A stretch of 64,000 nt of DNA from CAWDMN01 sp963803155 (GCA_963803155.1 CAWDMN010000037.1:37326-101325); one strand, 5' to 3'; positions 1 through 7,934 are shown, counted from the first letter of the stretch. Notes: a model not told the origin generated them from the sequence alone. Made by a program: numbers and translations.

Positions 1-172
1 GGCGTTTAAGACGCTCTTGAACCGATTGCAGGGTTTCACGCGGTTCATTCTTCCTTTTTTGTGCCAGCAAATTATCATAGATGTCCTCCCAGAGCGCCCC
101 ATATCTTTTCAAGTCGATTAACACGGCAGTCTTTTGCCCCTGAGAGTCCACAATAAATTTAACGCCATTCAT
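1..172 (-). CDS. Antitoxin-like small protein (Phd/YefM-type), C-terminus cut by window edge
   Basis: The first 57 residues are visible, starting with ATG at 172 behind a strong AGGAGG ribosome binding site; the rest lies beyond the left edge. The sequence begins MNGVKFIVDSQGQKTAVLID and goes on through LWEDIYDNLLAQKR. This is the pattern of small antitoxin-like proteins in which a short beta-hairpin DNA-binding half is followed by a charged helix. If so, it would repress its own promoter and neutralise a RelE/PIN-type toxin encoded next to it. No toxin gene is visible on the window side, so it would have to lie to the left. The assignment rests on overall pattern, not on a diagnostic motif. 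Confidence 0.6.
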   Translation of the reverse strand, partial: MNGVKFIVDSQGQKTAVLIDLKRYGALWEDIYDNLLAQKRKNEPRETLQSVQERLKR

Positions 173-646
173 TTTTCATCCTCCTTTTTGCCAATTATAG
201 CATTGGAGACCATTTTTTGATTTTCCAATGAACCGCTTGCTTGTCCGCTTAGGCGAATTCGGTGCAGCGGAATGTTCGGGGTAATCATTTTCGAATTGGA
301 AGAAGAGTAAAAAGCCAACGCAACCTATCTTTCCGTGGGTGCCACGGACAAAACTGAAAGTGGAAGACGAAATTGCAAGATGGAATCTTTTGTCCATGTT
401 TTTCTGGACGGGGATCCATCTCGTGGCGACCAGGAGCGTTTCACCAAAGGAAAAACGTGAATTCACGGGCTTGCCCCGGAAGGTTGAGATGATTTCCCCT
501 TTCTGATTGCCCCATTCATTTAGGAAGCAAAAGAAAAGATCCTCAACCTGCTTCGCGTGATGATGAATCTGCCTCCATTTCCGTAGCCGCGTCAAAAAAG
601 TCGAAGCTGCGGCGTCAACGGCAATACGAAAAACCAAGGTCGAAGA
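173..646. other. Intergenic, no convincing gene
   Basis: About 470 bases between the antitoxin-like gene and the sulfatase. A minus-strand frame of 153 codons (176-637) stays open but has no protein-like composition. It contains a short GGGTGCCAC(G)G(G/A)CAAAA sequence (336-352) that recurs in the next gap at about 2323, so the stretch looks like decayed intergenic repeat DNA. Confidence 0.5.
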
Positions 647-2044
647 TTAGCGCCGCTTCTCGACGTCCCGCTCCATTTCCCGTGCCAGCGAAATCATCCG
701 CCGGAGCAGTTCAGTCTGGGCTGCTGCCTGGTTATGAATTTCTTGCGGGTCAGCCTCCAGGTCAGCGAGGAAGATCTCCGGCAACTGCGGATTTTCTTCA
801 AAACTCTCTTTGCCGTTGAGGATCAATTTCCAGCGCCCTTGCCGCAAGGCAACCTGGGAACCGTTTTTCCAGAACAAATTCTCATGCGGGCTGGGGGCTT
901 TTCCCACAGCCATGTTGAAAATGTCTTTGCCATCGACGATACGGCCAACGGGCAAGTCTGTTCCGGCCATCTTAAGAAAGGTAGGGAAGATGTCGATCGC
1001 GCAGCCCATTTCGTTGATCACTCGGCCTGAGGGCAGATGCCCCGGCCAGCTGAGCAGCGCCGGCAGCCGGATCCCCCCTTCGTAAAGCCCCCCTTTGTAT
1101 CCCCGAAATGGAGCATTGCTTCCCCCATGATAAAACTCCCCGGTTCCATCCAGGAGGCAACGTTTTTCGATGGTCGCTCCATTGTCACTCTGGAAGAAGA
1201 GGACGGTATTTTGTTCCAGGCCTAATTCGCGCAAGCGATCCAGAATCACTCCCAAGCTGTGATCCACGGTAGCTACCATGGCCGCCTGGAGTTGGCGGTG
1301 GCGCTCCAGATGGGAAAAGCGCTTCATATATTCAGGCGGGGCGTGGAGAGGATAATGAGGCGCATTATAAGCCACGTAGAGGAAAAAAGGGCGGCGGCTA
1401 TTTTCGTTTAAGAAGCGCAGGCTCTCCCGGGTGATGATATCGGTGAAATAGGTGCCGTTTTCCCAAACCTCCGCGTCATTGTGCCAGAGGTCATGAATCG
1501 GAGGCTGTTCCCAGTACATGATATGTGAGTAGTAATCGATGCAGCCGGAATGGAATCCATAGAACTCATTAAAGCCCTGGGCATTGGGACGGGATTCGGC
1601 CGAAGATCCCAGATGCCACTTGCCGAAGGCCGCGGTGCGATAGCCCAGTCCCTGAAGGGCTTTGGCGAGAGTCATCTCGTCCGCGAAAAGTCCCTGGGTG
1701 TTGCGCGCCGATTGCAAAATGCGGCTGACTCCGGTGCGTTGAGGGTAGCGGCCGGTCAATAAGGCCGCGCGCGAAGGGGAGCAGACGGGAGAAGCGCTAT
1801 ACCAGTTGGTGAAACGCACACCCGATGATGCCAGCCTATCCAGGTTTGGAGTGGGAATATCGGCCGCTCCATAAGTGCTCAGATCGCCGATTCCCTGATC
1901 GTCCGTATAAAAGATAATGAAATTGGGCGAGCGTTGTGCCATGGAAAGCTTGTCAGCTCCGAATAACGGTCCGCCAATGATAAAGAATAGAGCCACCGAG
2001 CAAAGAGAACGACAGCTGAATATGGGGGGCAATGTTCTTCTCAT
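647..2044 (-). CDS. Secreted sulfatase (arylsulfatase A-type)
   Basis: A 465-residue type I sulfatase that hydrolyses sulfate esters on glycans or small aromatics. An N-terminal hydrophobic stretch (about 12-30) acts as signal peptide and places it in the periplasm or outside. Metal ligands are seen in YTDDQG (D48, D49). The formylglycine motif CSPSR starts at C88 and is followed by AALLTGRYPQR, so this is a Cys-type enzyme needing a formylglycine-generating enzyme or an anaerobic maturase, neither of which is in the window. KWHLG (around 141) and SDNGA (around 287) are further family motifs. ATG at 2044 follows AGAGGATGATTC. With the heparinase-like lyase and GH20 enzymes it points to sulfated amino-sugar polymers; the exact substrate is not readable. 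Confidence 0.93.
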   Translation of the reverse strand: MRRTLPPIFSCRSLCSVALFFIIGGPLFGADKLSMAQRSPNFIIFYTDDQGIGDLSTYGAADIPTPNLDRLASSGVRFTNWYSASPVCSPSRAALLTGRYPQRTGVSRILQSARNTQGLFADEMTLAKALQGLGYRTAAFGKWHLGSSAESRPNAQGFNEFYGFHSGCIDYYSHIMYWEQPPIHDLWHNDAEVWENGTYFTDIITRESLRFLNENSRRPFFLYVAYNAPHYPLHAPPEYMKRFSHLERHRQLQAAMVATVDHSLGVILDRLRELGLEQNTVLFFQSDNGATIEKRCLLDGTGEFYHGGSNAPFRGYKGGLYEGGIRLPALLSWPGHLPSGRVINEMGCAIDIFPTFLKMAGTDLPVGRIVDGKDIFNMAVGKAPSPHENLFWKNGSQVALRQGRWKLILNGKESFEENPQLPEIFLADLEADPQEIHNQAAAQTELLRRMISLAREMERDVEKRR

Positions 2045-2242
2045 GAATCATCCTCTTTAACGATATTGGAAAATTCAAATCCGAATGCGCTCGCCTTTGG
2101 CCACTCCTAAGAAAATCCCAGCCGAGCGGCAACCGAAAGCGGCAATGTTCCCCTCCTGGACAGGAGGGGTGTCCGCCTTAGCGGACGGGGTGGTGGATCC
2201 CAGCAGAAACTTGGTTCTGCTTCGGCACCTCTTCGCCCCCCA

Positions 2243-2295
2243 TTTTCATTCTCGTGTTGTGCTAGCGCGCTGGCATGGGGAGCTCCTCAGAAAAT
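2243..2295 (+). repeat. Dispersed hairpin repeat, copy A
   Basis: First of four copies of a repeat of about 53 bp: TTTTCATT-TC-TGTTGTGC, then a GC-rich palindrome around GCGCGCTGGC, ATGG, and GCTCCTCAGAAAAT at the end. The central palindrome can form a short stem. It lies between two convergently spaced minus-strand genes. Confidence 0.75.
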
Positions 2296-2380
2296 CGCTG
2301 TAAGTTGTTGATATAACACGAGGGTGCCACGGGCAAAAAACAGCATGGTTTACCAGAGTATTTGCCCGTGCTCGAACCAA

Positions 2381-2434
2381 TTTTCATTATCTTGTTGTGC
2401 CAGCCGCGCTGGCATGGAGAGCTCCCTAGAAAAT
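2381..2434 (+). repeat. Dispersed hairpin repeat, copy B
   Basis: Second copy in the same gap and orientation as copy A. It has the clearest palindrome, GCCAGCCGCGCTGGC, flanked by TTTTCATTATCTTGTTGT and GAGAGCTCCCTAGAAAAT. Confidence 0.75.
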
Positions 2435-2465
2435 AGCTTTGGGCAACTGCCCAAATTAGCCGAGC

Positions 2466-2626
2466 TGCCAAGCCTCCCCCTCACCCGTCCGTCAGCTGAC
2501 GGACACCCTCTCCCCGCTAGCGCGGGGCGAGGGCTGTGAACTACCGCAGGCCTTCTCCCCCGCCGGGGGGAGAAGGTGGTCCGATCCGCCTTGGGCGGAG
2601 AGGACCGGATGAGGGGGGGGGTGATT
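2466..2626. repeat. REP-like multi-hairpin intergenic repeat
   Basis: A string of GC-rich inverted repeats: CCGTCAGCTGACGG, CCCCGCTAGCGCGGGG, TTCTCCCCCGCC facing GGGGGGAGAA, and TCCGCCTTGGGCGGA, framed by CCCTCACCC at the left and GATGAGGGGG at the right. This layout resembles REP/BIME-type intergenic DNA found in many bacteria. It sits between copies B and C of the dispersed hairpin repeat, as if inserted between them. Confidence 0.65.
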
Positions 2627-2627
2627 A

Positions 2628-2680
2628 TTTTCATCATCTTGTTGTGCCAACCGCGCTGGCATGAACGGCTCCTCGAAAAT
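2628..2680 (+). repeat. Dispersed hairpin repeat, copy C
   Basis: Third copy, same orientation: TTTTCATCATCTTGTTGTGC, CAACCGCGCTGGCATG, GCTCCTCGAAAAT. It ends about 30 bp before the stop codon of the next minus-strand gene and could act as a 3' mRNA hairpin for it. Confidence 0.75.
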
Positions 2681-2709
2681 TCCATGAATGTTACCTATCA
2701 AATATTCAT

Positions 2710-4461
2710 TTAGCGTGAGATGACTAAAGAGTCGCAACGCGTCAAACCAGGGGCATCCAGACGATAAGTGGCCATGTTATTCTTGAAATCACGGGGCCTC
2801 AAAACTTGCTCGTGGCGGCTTTTCCCAGCAGAGGTTTGGTAGTGATAGGTTACTTTTATGGGAGTCGATATCGACGATCCGTCCTTGACTTTGAATTGAA
2901 TGGTGTTGGCGCCCGCGGCGATTCTTGGGATCGCGTGGATGTTGTTTTCAAAAAAACTCTCCAGTCTGAAGGCTTTCAATCCCACGACTTTTTGCCGGGA
3001 GGGATTCCGCTGCAGAGAAAATTTTAATTGAAAACGATAAACGCCGTGAATGCTGACATCTTTTCCGTTGAAGCGCTCTCTCCCCAACGCAAATTGAAAA
3101 ATTCCCGGGGGCGACGGCAATTCCTGCCAATCTGACCAGACATCGGGCTCCGTCTCCGCCCGTGCTTTGGGACGGAGCACCCGCAGGGCAATCCGCGGAG
3201 CGTCTGCTTCTTCCGCCTTCCACTCTCCCCGCAATACTCCATTTGCAAACACGTAGGGGCAATAAAAATCGAAGATGGCTTCACCGCCCTCCTTGGCTTC
3301 GACCGGTCTGAGCAGAGGCGGGGAGATGGAGTGGCGAAAAGTAGTGGTCACGGGAGCGAATTTTAAATAGGATGGATCCTGGAAATCGGCTTGGTAGTTG
3401 AATTTACCCCAAGCCTGGCCGATGGTCCGCCCCCCGCTCACGTCGGAATTGTAGCCTTCATTCCGCGGTACGGTGACTAGGTAAGGGGCGGATAAGAAGT
3501 AGTTGGGGTCGTATTTGACCCAATTTCCGTCAAGCATGGTTTCAGTGACCCGGTAAAAACGTCCTGAAGGCCGAAAAGGCTCCTCCCCCTTGGCTTCGAA
3601 CCCGGCGGGAACGTAAAATTGCCGGGCACTATTGTCCCAGTAGCGCTCGATGGCCGCTCCTTTGGGCAGATGGAACGACATGTCATGAAACTGCGTTCCC
3701 ATCTCATACTGGCTGTTCCCAAAAACAGATTCCACCGGCTTTCCCGCCTTCACCCAATCTTCTTCCGTATCGTAATAAACCGGCTGCAGCAGCAAGGCAC
3801 GATCCCACTCCCGTCCGAAATATTCAAAGAAAGGGGTGCTCCTGTTTTTGTACGATTTATTTTTTAAAATATTTTGGTCATCTCCGACCTCGGCCCAATC
3901 CAGGATTCTCGCATCCGGGGCATCTCGCTCGACCAAATAGTAGCCGTAACGGGCGTCAAAAGCGCCGTAGCGTCCATCCATCTTGAGGCGGAACATGGTG
4001 TGGTAGCCGCCATCCGCATGCTGAACCACGACCCGTTCGGCTGATTGAGGGTCTTTTTTATACTCGCTCCAAGCAGCCTGGGCGATGCGGCTGTGAGTGT
4101 CGCAGTATCCCCATCCATAGACGAATAAATTTTTGTGGGCATCCAGCACATACTGTTCCTTGCCGTACTCTCCCTCGTATGCCTGCAGCATTCCGCCGGT
4201 CGCCATCCGGGAAAAGAGCCGCAACCATCGGAAGAAAACCTTGCCCTGGGCGGTCTCCGAGGCATGCTCCACTTTTTCGAGTCGCATGACGTCCTGGATC
4301 CAGGTTTGGAGGGTTGTGCATTCCGGCCAGTTGCGGCTCACAACCAGCGGCCCTTTGACTACCCCTGCGTCGGAGGCCTGGATAATGGGATACAAACAGG
4401 CGGAAAAGAAAACAAAGGCGGCAAGGCCTCCAACAATTTGTGATGAAATTTTCCTGAACAT
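2710..4461 (-). CDS. Secreted transglutaminase-like protein with C-terminal beta domains
   Basis: A 583-residue protein with a signal peptide (hydrophobic residues about 8-29). GWGYCDTHS places a cysteine at 120, GGYHTMF a histidine at 154 and GAFDARYG an aspartate at 169. This Cys-His-Asp order and spacing is that of the transglutaminase/cysteine-protease-like fold. Such enzymes crosslink, cleave or amidate peptides. The 400 or so residues that follow look like beta-rich modules and carry no motif I recognise. ATG at 4461 follows GAGGTGAT. Neighbours are secreted glycan-degrading enzymes and propellers, so a role at the cell surface is likely, but whether it is a protease, a crosslinker or an inactive scaffold cannot be told. 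Confidence 0.7.
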   Translation of the reverse strand: MFRKISSQIVGGLAAFVFFSACLYPIIQASDAGVVKGPLVVSRNWPECTTLQTWIQDVMRLEKVEHASETAQGKVFFRWLRLFSRMATGGMLQAYEGEYGKEQYVLDAHKNLFVYGWGYCDTHSRIAQAAWSEYKKDPQSAERVVVQHADGGYHTMFRLKMDGRYGAFDARYGYYLVERDAPDARILDWAEVGDDQNILKNKSYKNRSTPFFEYFGREWDRALLLQPVYYDTEEDWVKAGKPVESVFGNSQYEMGTQFHDMSFHLPKGAAIERYWDNSARQFYVPAGFEAKGEEPFRPSGRFYRVTETMLDGNWVKYDPNYFLSAPYLVTVPRNEGYNSDVSGGRTIGQAWGKFNYQADFQDPSYLKFAPVTTTFRHSISPPLLRPVEAKEGGEAIFDFYCPYVFANGVLRGEWKAEEADAPRIALRVLRPKARAETEPDVWSDWQELPSPPGIFQFALGRERFNGKDVSIHGVYRFQLKFSLQRNPSRQKVVGLKAFRLESFFENNIHAIPRIAAGANTIQFKVKDGSSISTPIKVTYHYQTSAGKSRHEQVLRPRDFKNNMATYRLDAPGLTRCDSLVISR

Positions 4462-4681
4462 ATCACCTCATTTGAATGCACTCTTCTACCTTCTCGACCC
4501 GCGGAGTGTGATGGAAAGCAAGATGGCAAGGAATGACAACAGGGGATTGCCGCGGCAGCTTTAGGCATCGTAAATAAAATACCGGTTCAAAATTCCCCTC
4601 CTCCGACGAACTGAGTTTTACCCACAATTTTTTGACACCATTCGCAATGCTCCCCGGCAGGCATCCTGCCCGAAGATTTGG

Positions 4682-4725
4682 CGTTTTGCGGGAATCCGCC
4701 ATCCGTGGCGGATTCCCGCAAAACG
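4682..4725. repeat. Perfect 20-bp stem hairpin
   Basis: The left arm 4682-4701 (CGTTTTGCGGGAATCCGCCA) and right arm 4706-4725 are exact inverted copies around a TCCG loop. There is no T-run on either side, so it is not a classical terminator. Confidence 0.85.
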
Positions 4726-4747
4726 TCTTCTTGGGCTGTTTCGTTTA

Positions 4748-4792
4748 CCCCGGGTAAGAAAAGTGGCCTCGTGCCACTTTTCTTACCCGGGG
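4748..4792. repeat. Perfect 20-bp stem hairpin
   Basis: The arm 4748-4767 (CCCCGGGTAAGAAAAGTGGC) is exactly inverted at 4773-4792 around a CTCGT loop. It is the second hairpin of the block. Confidence 0.85.
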
Positions 4793-4827
4793 CTATTATC
4801 CGTAACCCCTCCGGGGTATGTTCTGGA

Positions 4828-4850
4828 AGCGTTTCCGTCCTGGAAACGCT
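4828..4850. repeat. 9-bp stem hairpin
   Basis: AGCGTTTCC at 4828 pairs with GGAAACGCT at 4842 around a five-base loop. It is the third hairpin of the block. Confidence 0.75.
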
Positions 4851-4928
4851 CATTTCATTGCGTAGGGCTTGCCCAATGCCCTGTGTCAAAAATCCATGGG
4901 TAAAACTCAGCTCCGACGAGGAGAGGTG

Positions 4929-4970
4929 GCCGAGACGAAGTCGAGGCCGGAGTGGTGCGAAGGCTGCCGC
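4929..4970. repeat. 42-bp repeat shared with the 30.9-kb gap
   Basis: This segment, with core CGAGACGAAGTCGAGGCCGG followed by GTGGTGCGA, recurs inverted at 30873-30922. Both copies lie next to the same TIR sequence and touch the 3' end of a minus-strand gene. Confidence 0.65.
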
Positions 4971-5010
4971 TTGTGGCGCGGTTCTGGGACTTTCAATCTC
5001 CGGAGGCCAA

Positions 5011-6210
5011 TCAGCGCTGTTTGGCCTGAACTGGGAAGACCATCAATTGGCTCAGGGTCTCTTCCTCTCCCATCACCACAAACTTGCCATCTTCCGAAAC
5101 GGCCAGAGTGCCAAGTTGGAAGCCGCGCCAGGCGATCCCCTGTTCGATGCCTGGGGCTTTCATGTCAAAACGGGGATTCCCAAAGTCCCGGTAGTTGCCG
5201 CTTACTGGATCATAAGAGAACAGATGCGAGGTGCCGGGCGCGCCGCCAGCCACTCCATATAGCAAACCGTCCGCGGCAAAGGCGATTCCTTTGAGTCTGG
5301 GCATCTGCACAGGTTTCCCCAAGTTGGAGACTTGTCCAGTCTCTGGGTTCAGTCGAAATAGTTGGCCTTCCTCCGCGCAACCGCCATAGAGCATTCCCTT
5401 GGAATCCAAAGCCCAAGAGTCCGCGCGCCCCAAGGCACGGCGCCCCCAACCTTCCGGCAATTCCTCTTTCAATATTTCAATACGGTCTGCGGCGGGATCG
5501 AACCGGAAGAGCCGGTTCACGGGCATGCTTCCGAAAATCCGGCCTTTCCGATCCACAACTAATCGGCGGCAAAGATAATCTTTTGGCTCCAGGCCATAAT
5601 CATACAAAAAGCCCTTGGATTTTCTAGAGAGCGCCGTTTCGTCAAAAACCCTGGCCTGCCGGTTTTTTAAATCGAACAAAAAGAATTTTCCCGAAGGAAA
5701 TGTAATTCCGTAAAGCCGGAATCGGCCGGCATCGGCGGCGATCGCAAAAATTCCTTCGCCCGGAACCGGCGAACCCAAGTCCAAGACTTTTAATTTTTGA
5801 TTTTCGATTTTGACTTCAAGCAGGTGTCCGCTGCCATTAGCCTGATCTGGCAGAGTCCCAGCATAAAAAACACCGGCATTTCCCCTGCCGAAGCCACCCG
5901 GGATGGCATACTGTCCTGGAACCACACTGTTCAAGTCGACCGCCTGCTCCAACTGGCGCCGGGAGAGGGAAGCCAGAAAAAGAAATGGGCTTTTTCCGGT
6001 TTCAGCCGTGGTTCCGCCCAGAATCGAGTCTCCCGTGACTTCCAGGGAAGTGATGGCATTCCGATAAATGGGAAGTCGGAAATGAGGAGAATTGTCCAAA
6101 GAAACCTCTATGGCAAAACTTCCGGGAGGAGTGAAGAATTTATACTCGGCGTTAGTCCAGCCCGACACAATCGCGAGAATCAACAGACTTAGGATGATGG
6201 CTCTTTTCAT
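5011..6210 (-). CDS. Secreted beta-propeller protein
   Basis: A 399-residue protein with a signal peptide (MKRAIILSLLILAIVSGWTN). About seven repeats carry the pattern GxLYG or GRIFG followed by LFRFDP, LFDL or LFSYDP-type strands. This is typical of propeller domains of the YVTN/SMP-30 or quinoprotein type. No catalytic residues can be named; such proteins bind sugars or serve as periplasmic lyase-like propellers. Its start overlaps the end of the upstream propeller gene by four bases (ATGA at 6207-6210), with AAGGAG inside the upstream coding end, so the two are translationally coupled and their products probably act together. Confidence 0.75.
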   Translation of the reverse strand: MKRAIILSLLILAIVSGWTNAEYKFFTPPGSFAIEVSLDNSPHFRLPIYRNAITSLEVTGDSILGGTTAETGKSPFLFLASLSRRQLEQAVDLNSVVPGQYAIPGGFGRGNAGVFYAGTLPDQANGSGHLLEVKIENQKLKVLDLGSPVPGEGIFAIAADAGRFRLYGITFPSGKFFLFDLKNRQARVFDETALSRKSKGFLYDYGLEPKDYLCRRLVVDRKGRIFGSMPVNRLFRFDPAADRIEILKEELPEGWGRRALGRADSWALDSKGMLYGGCAEEGQLFRLNPETGQVSNLGKPVQMPRLKGIAFAADGLLYGVAGGAPGTSHLFSYDPVSGNYRDFGNPRFDMKAPGIEQGIAWRGFQLGTLAVSEDGKFVVMGEEETLSQLMVFPVQAKQR

Positions 6211-7430
6211 TTCAACTCCTTTTCCGGATTGAAGATGATCATAATCGGCCGACTCGCGCCGGATTCCCCGCGCTGCTCGGCTTTCGGATCGCTGTGCCGG
6301 CTGGCAAAATAAAGGTTGCCTTGTCCGTCCTTAACATCGGAACCGGTGACTTCACTGATCTCTTTGAGCGGGAAGGTTAGGGCAATCCTCTTGGTTCGCC
6401 GGGCCGGATCGAACTCCATCAGCACGATGTTCTCCCCTTGTGCGGCATACATGCCGTGTCCTCCGATGAAGTAATAAAGCTTTCCATTTTTCCCAAGCGC
6501 GAGATTAGGACAATAGTAATTCCAGGCGGGCTTTTTCGTGCCATCAAAAATTCCACCCAGGTCCTCAACCGATCCGATCCCCTCGCGGGTCGGGTGGAAG
6601 GCCAACATCTTGGCGCCGTAAGTCACCAGATAGATGATGCCGGCCTCAGGATCCTTAGCGTAAGCCGTAACCCCGGTTATGATATATTCGCCTGGAGCGC
6701 CGGGGAACGTGGGCAGGCTCTCCTTGGCAAACTGCAGGGATTCAGTGGCCTTGTCATATTTGACCAAGCGCTGGCGCCAGTCGACGTAGTAGCCATTTCC
6801 CCACCAGTCATTGAAAATCACTCGGGGAACATGGTCGCTGCCGAGCCGCCCCAAATCGCGCAATTGGTTTTTTTGAGGCCGATAGACCAAAAAATGAACC
6901 TGAGGATAAGAAACCGCGTAGATCTCTCCACTCTTGGGATCTACCGCCAGATCCTTCAGACTCTCGTAAGGGAGGCTCATCCCGAGATTAGTCATCTTTT
7001 CGCTGCCCGGATCCCATTTCAAGAAAAAGCCCCCGTTATATCCTCTGGGATGTTCCATCAAATACTCTTCCCGGCTTTCTCCTCCATCCGTGGTAAAAAA
7101 CATGGCGCCGTCAGGACCTTCGACAATCTGAGAATGGATTTTCGCCTGCCATTGAAAATTTCTCAAATTGGCCAGGTCGGCGATAAAACCGCAAAGCCGC
7201 ATTTTCTCGGACTTCAAATCGTATTCAAAAAGCCCGACCCGATCCCGGTGATTTGTGACCCCCACAAACACCTTTTGATATTTTTGATTGAATCCGATGG
7301 ATCCCCAGCTCGAATGGCCTTCGGGGAAATCGGGATACTCCACTGACCGGACATTGCGCACGGTGATTTCCGCCCAGAGGCAGAGGGGGAGGAAAACAGA
7401 AACCAACAAAAGCAGAAGACTTTTTTTCAC
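6207..7430 (-). CDS. Secreted beta-propeller protein, coupled to the next
   Basis: A 407-residue protein starting with GTG at 7430 behind AAGAGGATTATT. It has a signal peptide (MKKSLLLLLVSVFLPLCLWA) and repeated blades ending in FEYDL, LKWDPG, LVYRP, VKYDKA and LMEFDP. It is paralogous in design, though not closely in sequence, to the gene that overlaps it downstream. A histidine-rich spot (GGHGMYAAQG) and several conserved aspartates could form a metal or sugar site. Lying between a sulfatase/transglutaminase pair and a heparinase-like lyase, it probably takes part in periplasmic glycan handling. Function beyond the fold is unknown. Confidence 0.75.
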   Translation of the reverse strand: MKKSLLLLLVSVFLPLCLWAEITVRNVRSVEYPDFPEGHSSWGSIGFNQKYQKVFVGVTNHRDRVGLFEYDLKSEKMRLCGFIADLANLRNFQWQAKIHSQIVEGPDGAMFFTTDGGESREEYLMEHPRGYNGGFFLKWDPGSEKMTNLGMSLPYESLKDLAVDPKSGEIYAVSYPQVHFLVYRPQKNQLRDLGRLGSDHVPRVIFNDWWGNGYYVDWRQRLVKYDKATESLQFAKESLPTFPGAPGEYIITGVTAYAKDPEAGIIYLVTYGAKMLAFHPTREGIGSVEDLGGIFDGTKKPAWNYYCPNLALGKNGKLYYFIGGHGMYAAQGENIVLMEFDPARRTKRIALTFPLKEISEVTGSDVKDGQGNLYFASRHSDPKAEQRGESGASRPIMIIFNPEKELK

Positions 7431-7626
7431 AATAATCCTCTTTTCTTAAAATGAAACGCAAATCTGAAGTTAACTAATGTGCTGATTAACTCTCCGTGCC
7501 TCCGCGGCAAAAGTACCAGGAATGCCATAGAGACACAGAGGCACGGAGAGAGTGCCACCTATTCAATGAATGGCGCAAAGATGGTTTAATTGGCTAGTAT
7601 ATAATCTCGCAATTCTAAAAATTAAG

Positions 7627-7807
7627 TAACTACTCAGGTGGCAGCCAGAAGCCAGAATTCAGCAGTCAGAATGAACACGCCAGCAATGAGATTTGACGCC
7701 CTTGTGGCGTGGCAAAAGGCTCATAAGTTTTTGGCGCAATCTTTTTGAGGTTTATTCGCAGGCCATTCTGGATTCTGACTCCTGAATTCTGTCTACCTGA
7801 GTAGTTA
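7627..7807. mobile_element. Miniature element with TAACTACTCAGGT ends, copy 1
   Basis: The ends TAACTACTCAGGTGG (7627) and CTACCTGAGTAGTTA (to 7807) are inverted repeats, extended inward by a CAGAATTCAG region present in both arms. A second copy lies at 24128-24283. The inside holds the first codons of a four-helix-bundle protein gene (7671-7748). The whole looks like an internally deleted, non-autonomous mobile unit. Confidence 0.7.
7671..7748 (+). pseudogene. Truncated four-helix-bundle (S23/bAvd-like) protein start
   Basis: A 25-codon frame, MNTPAMRFDALVAWQKAHKF and five more residues, ends in TGA. The string FDALVAWQKAHKF matches the conserved start of the four-helix-bundle family first known from 23S rRNA intervening sequences and also related to retroelement Avd proteins. 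A full protein would have about 120 residues. Everything after the first helix is gone. Confidence 0.65.
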
Positions 7808-7934
7808 AAAAAAAAAGGTGTCTCCATTCTGGATTCTTCTTAACTGATTCCAGGATAAAAAATCAGTTAGAGAATAATCAAAAGCACCATAGCACTCTCC
7901 GTGACTCCGTGTCTCTGTGGCTTGCCCATGATCC

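Larger units (their letters stand above)
4611..4910. repeat. 300-bp TIR-bounded block carrying three perfect hairpins
   Basis: Inverted ends bound the block: CTGAGTTTTACCCACAATTT at 4611 is matched, inverted, by CATGGGTAAAACTCAG ending at 4910 (27-29 bp with few mismatches). Inside are three independent perfect inverted repeats. No coding frame is convincing. One end recurs at 30767-30795. The structure resembles a non-autonomous miniature element. Confidence 0.7.
7524..7921. repeat. Outer inverted repeat around a miniature element
   Basis: The arm at 7524-7556 (core GAGACACAGAGGCACGGAGA) and the arm at 7891-7921 (core TCTCCGTGACTCCGTGTCTC) are inverted copies with few mismatches. They enclose the four-helix-bundle-derived element at 7627-7807, giving a nested arrangement that fills most of this 500-base gap. 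Confidence 0.65.

Noticed and set aside
176..637. Open frame of 153 codons on the minus strand beside the antitoxin-like gene
   Set aside because: No ribosome binding site, no protein-like pattern, and it contains a short repeat also present in another gap.
4682..4792. Paired bidirectional terminators
   Set aside because: Stems are perfect but no T-run follows on either strand; they lie inside a TIR-bounded repeat block.
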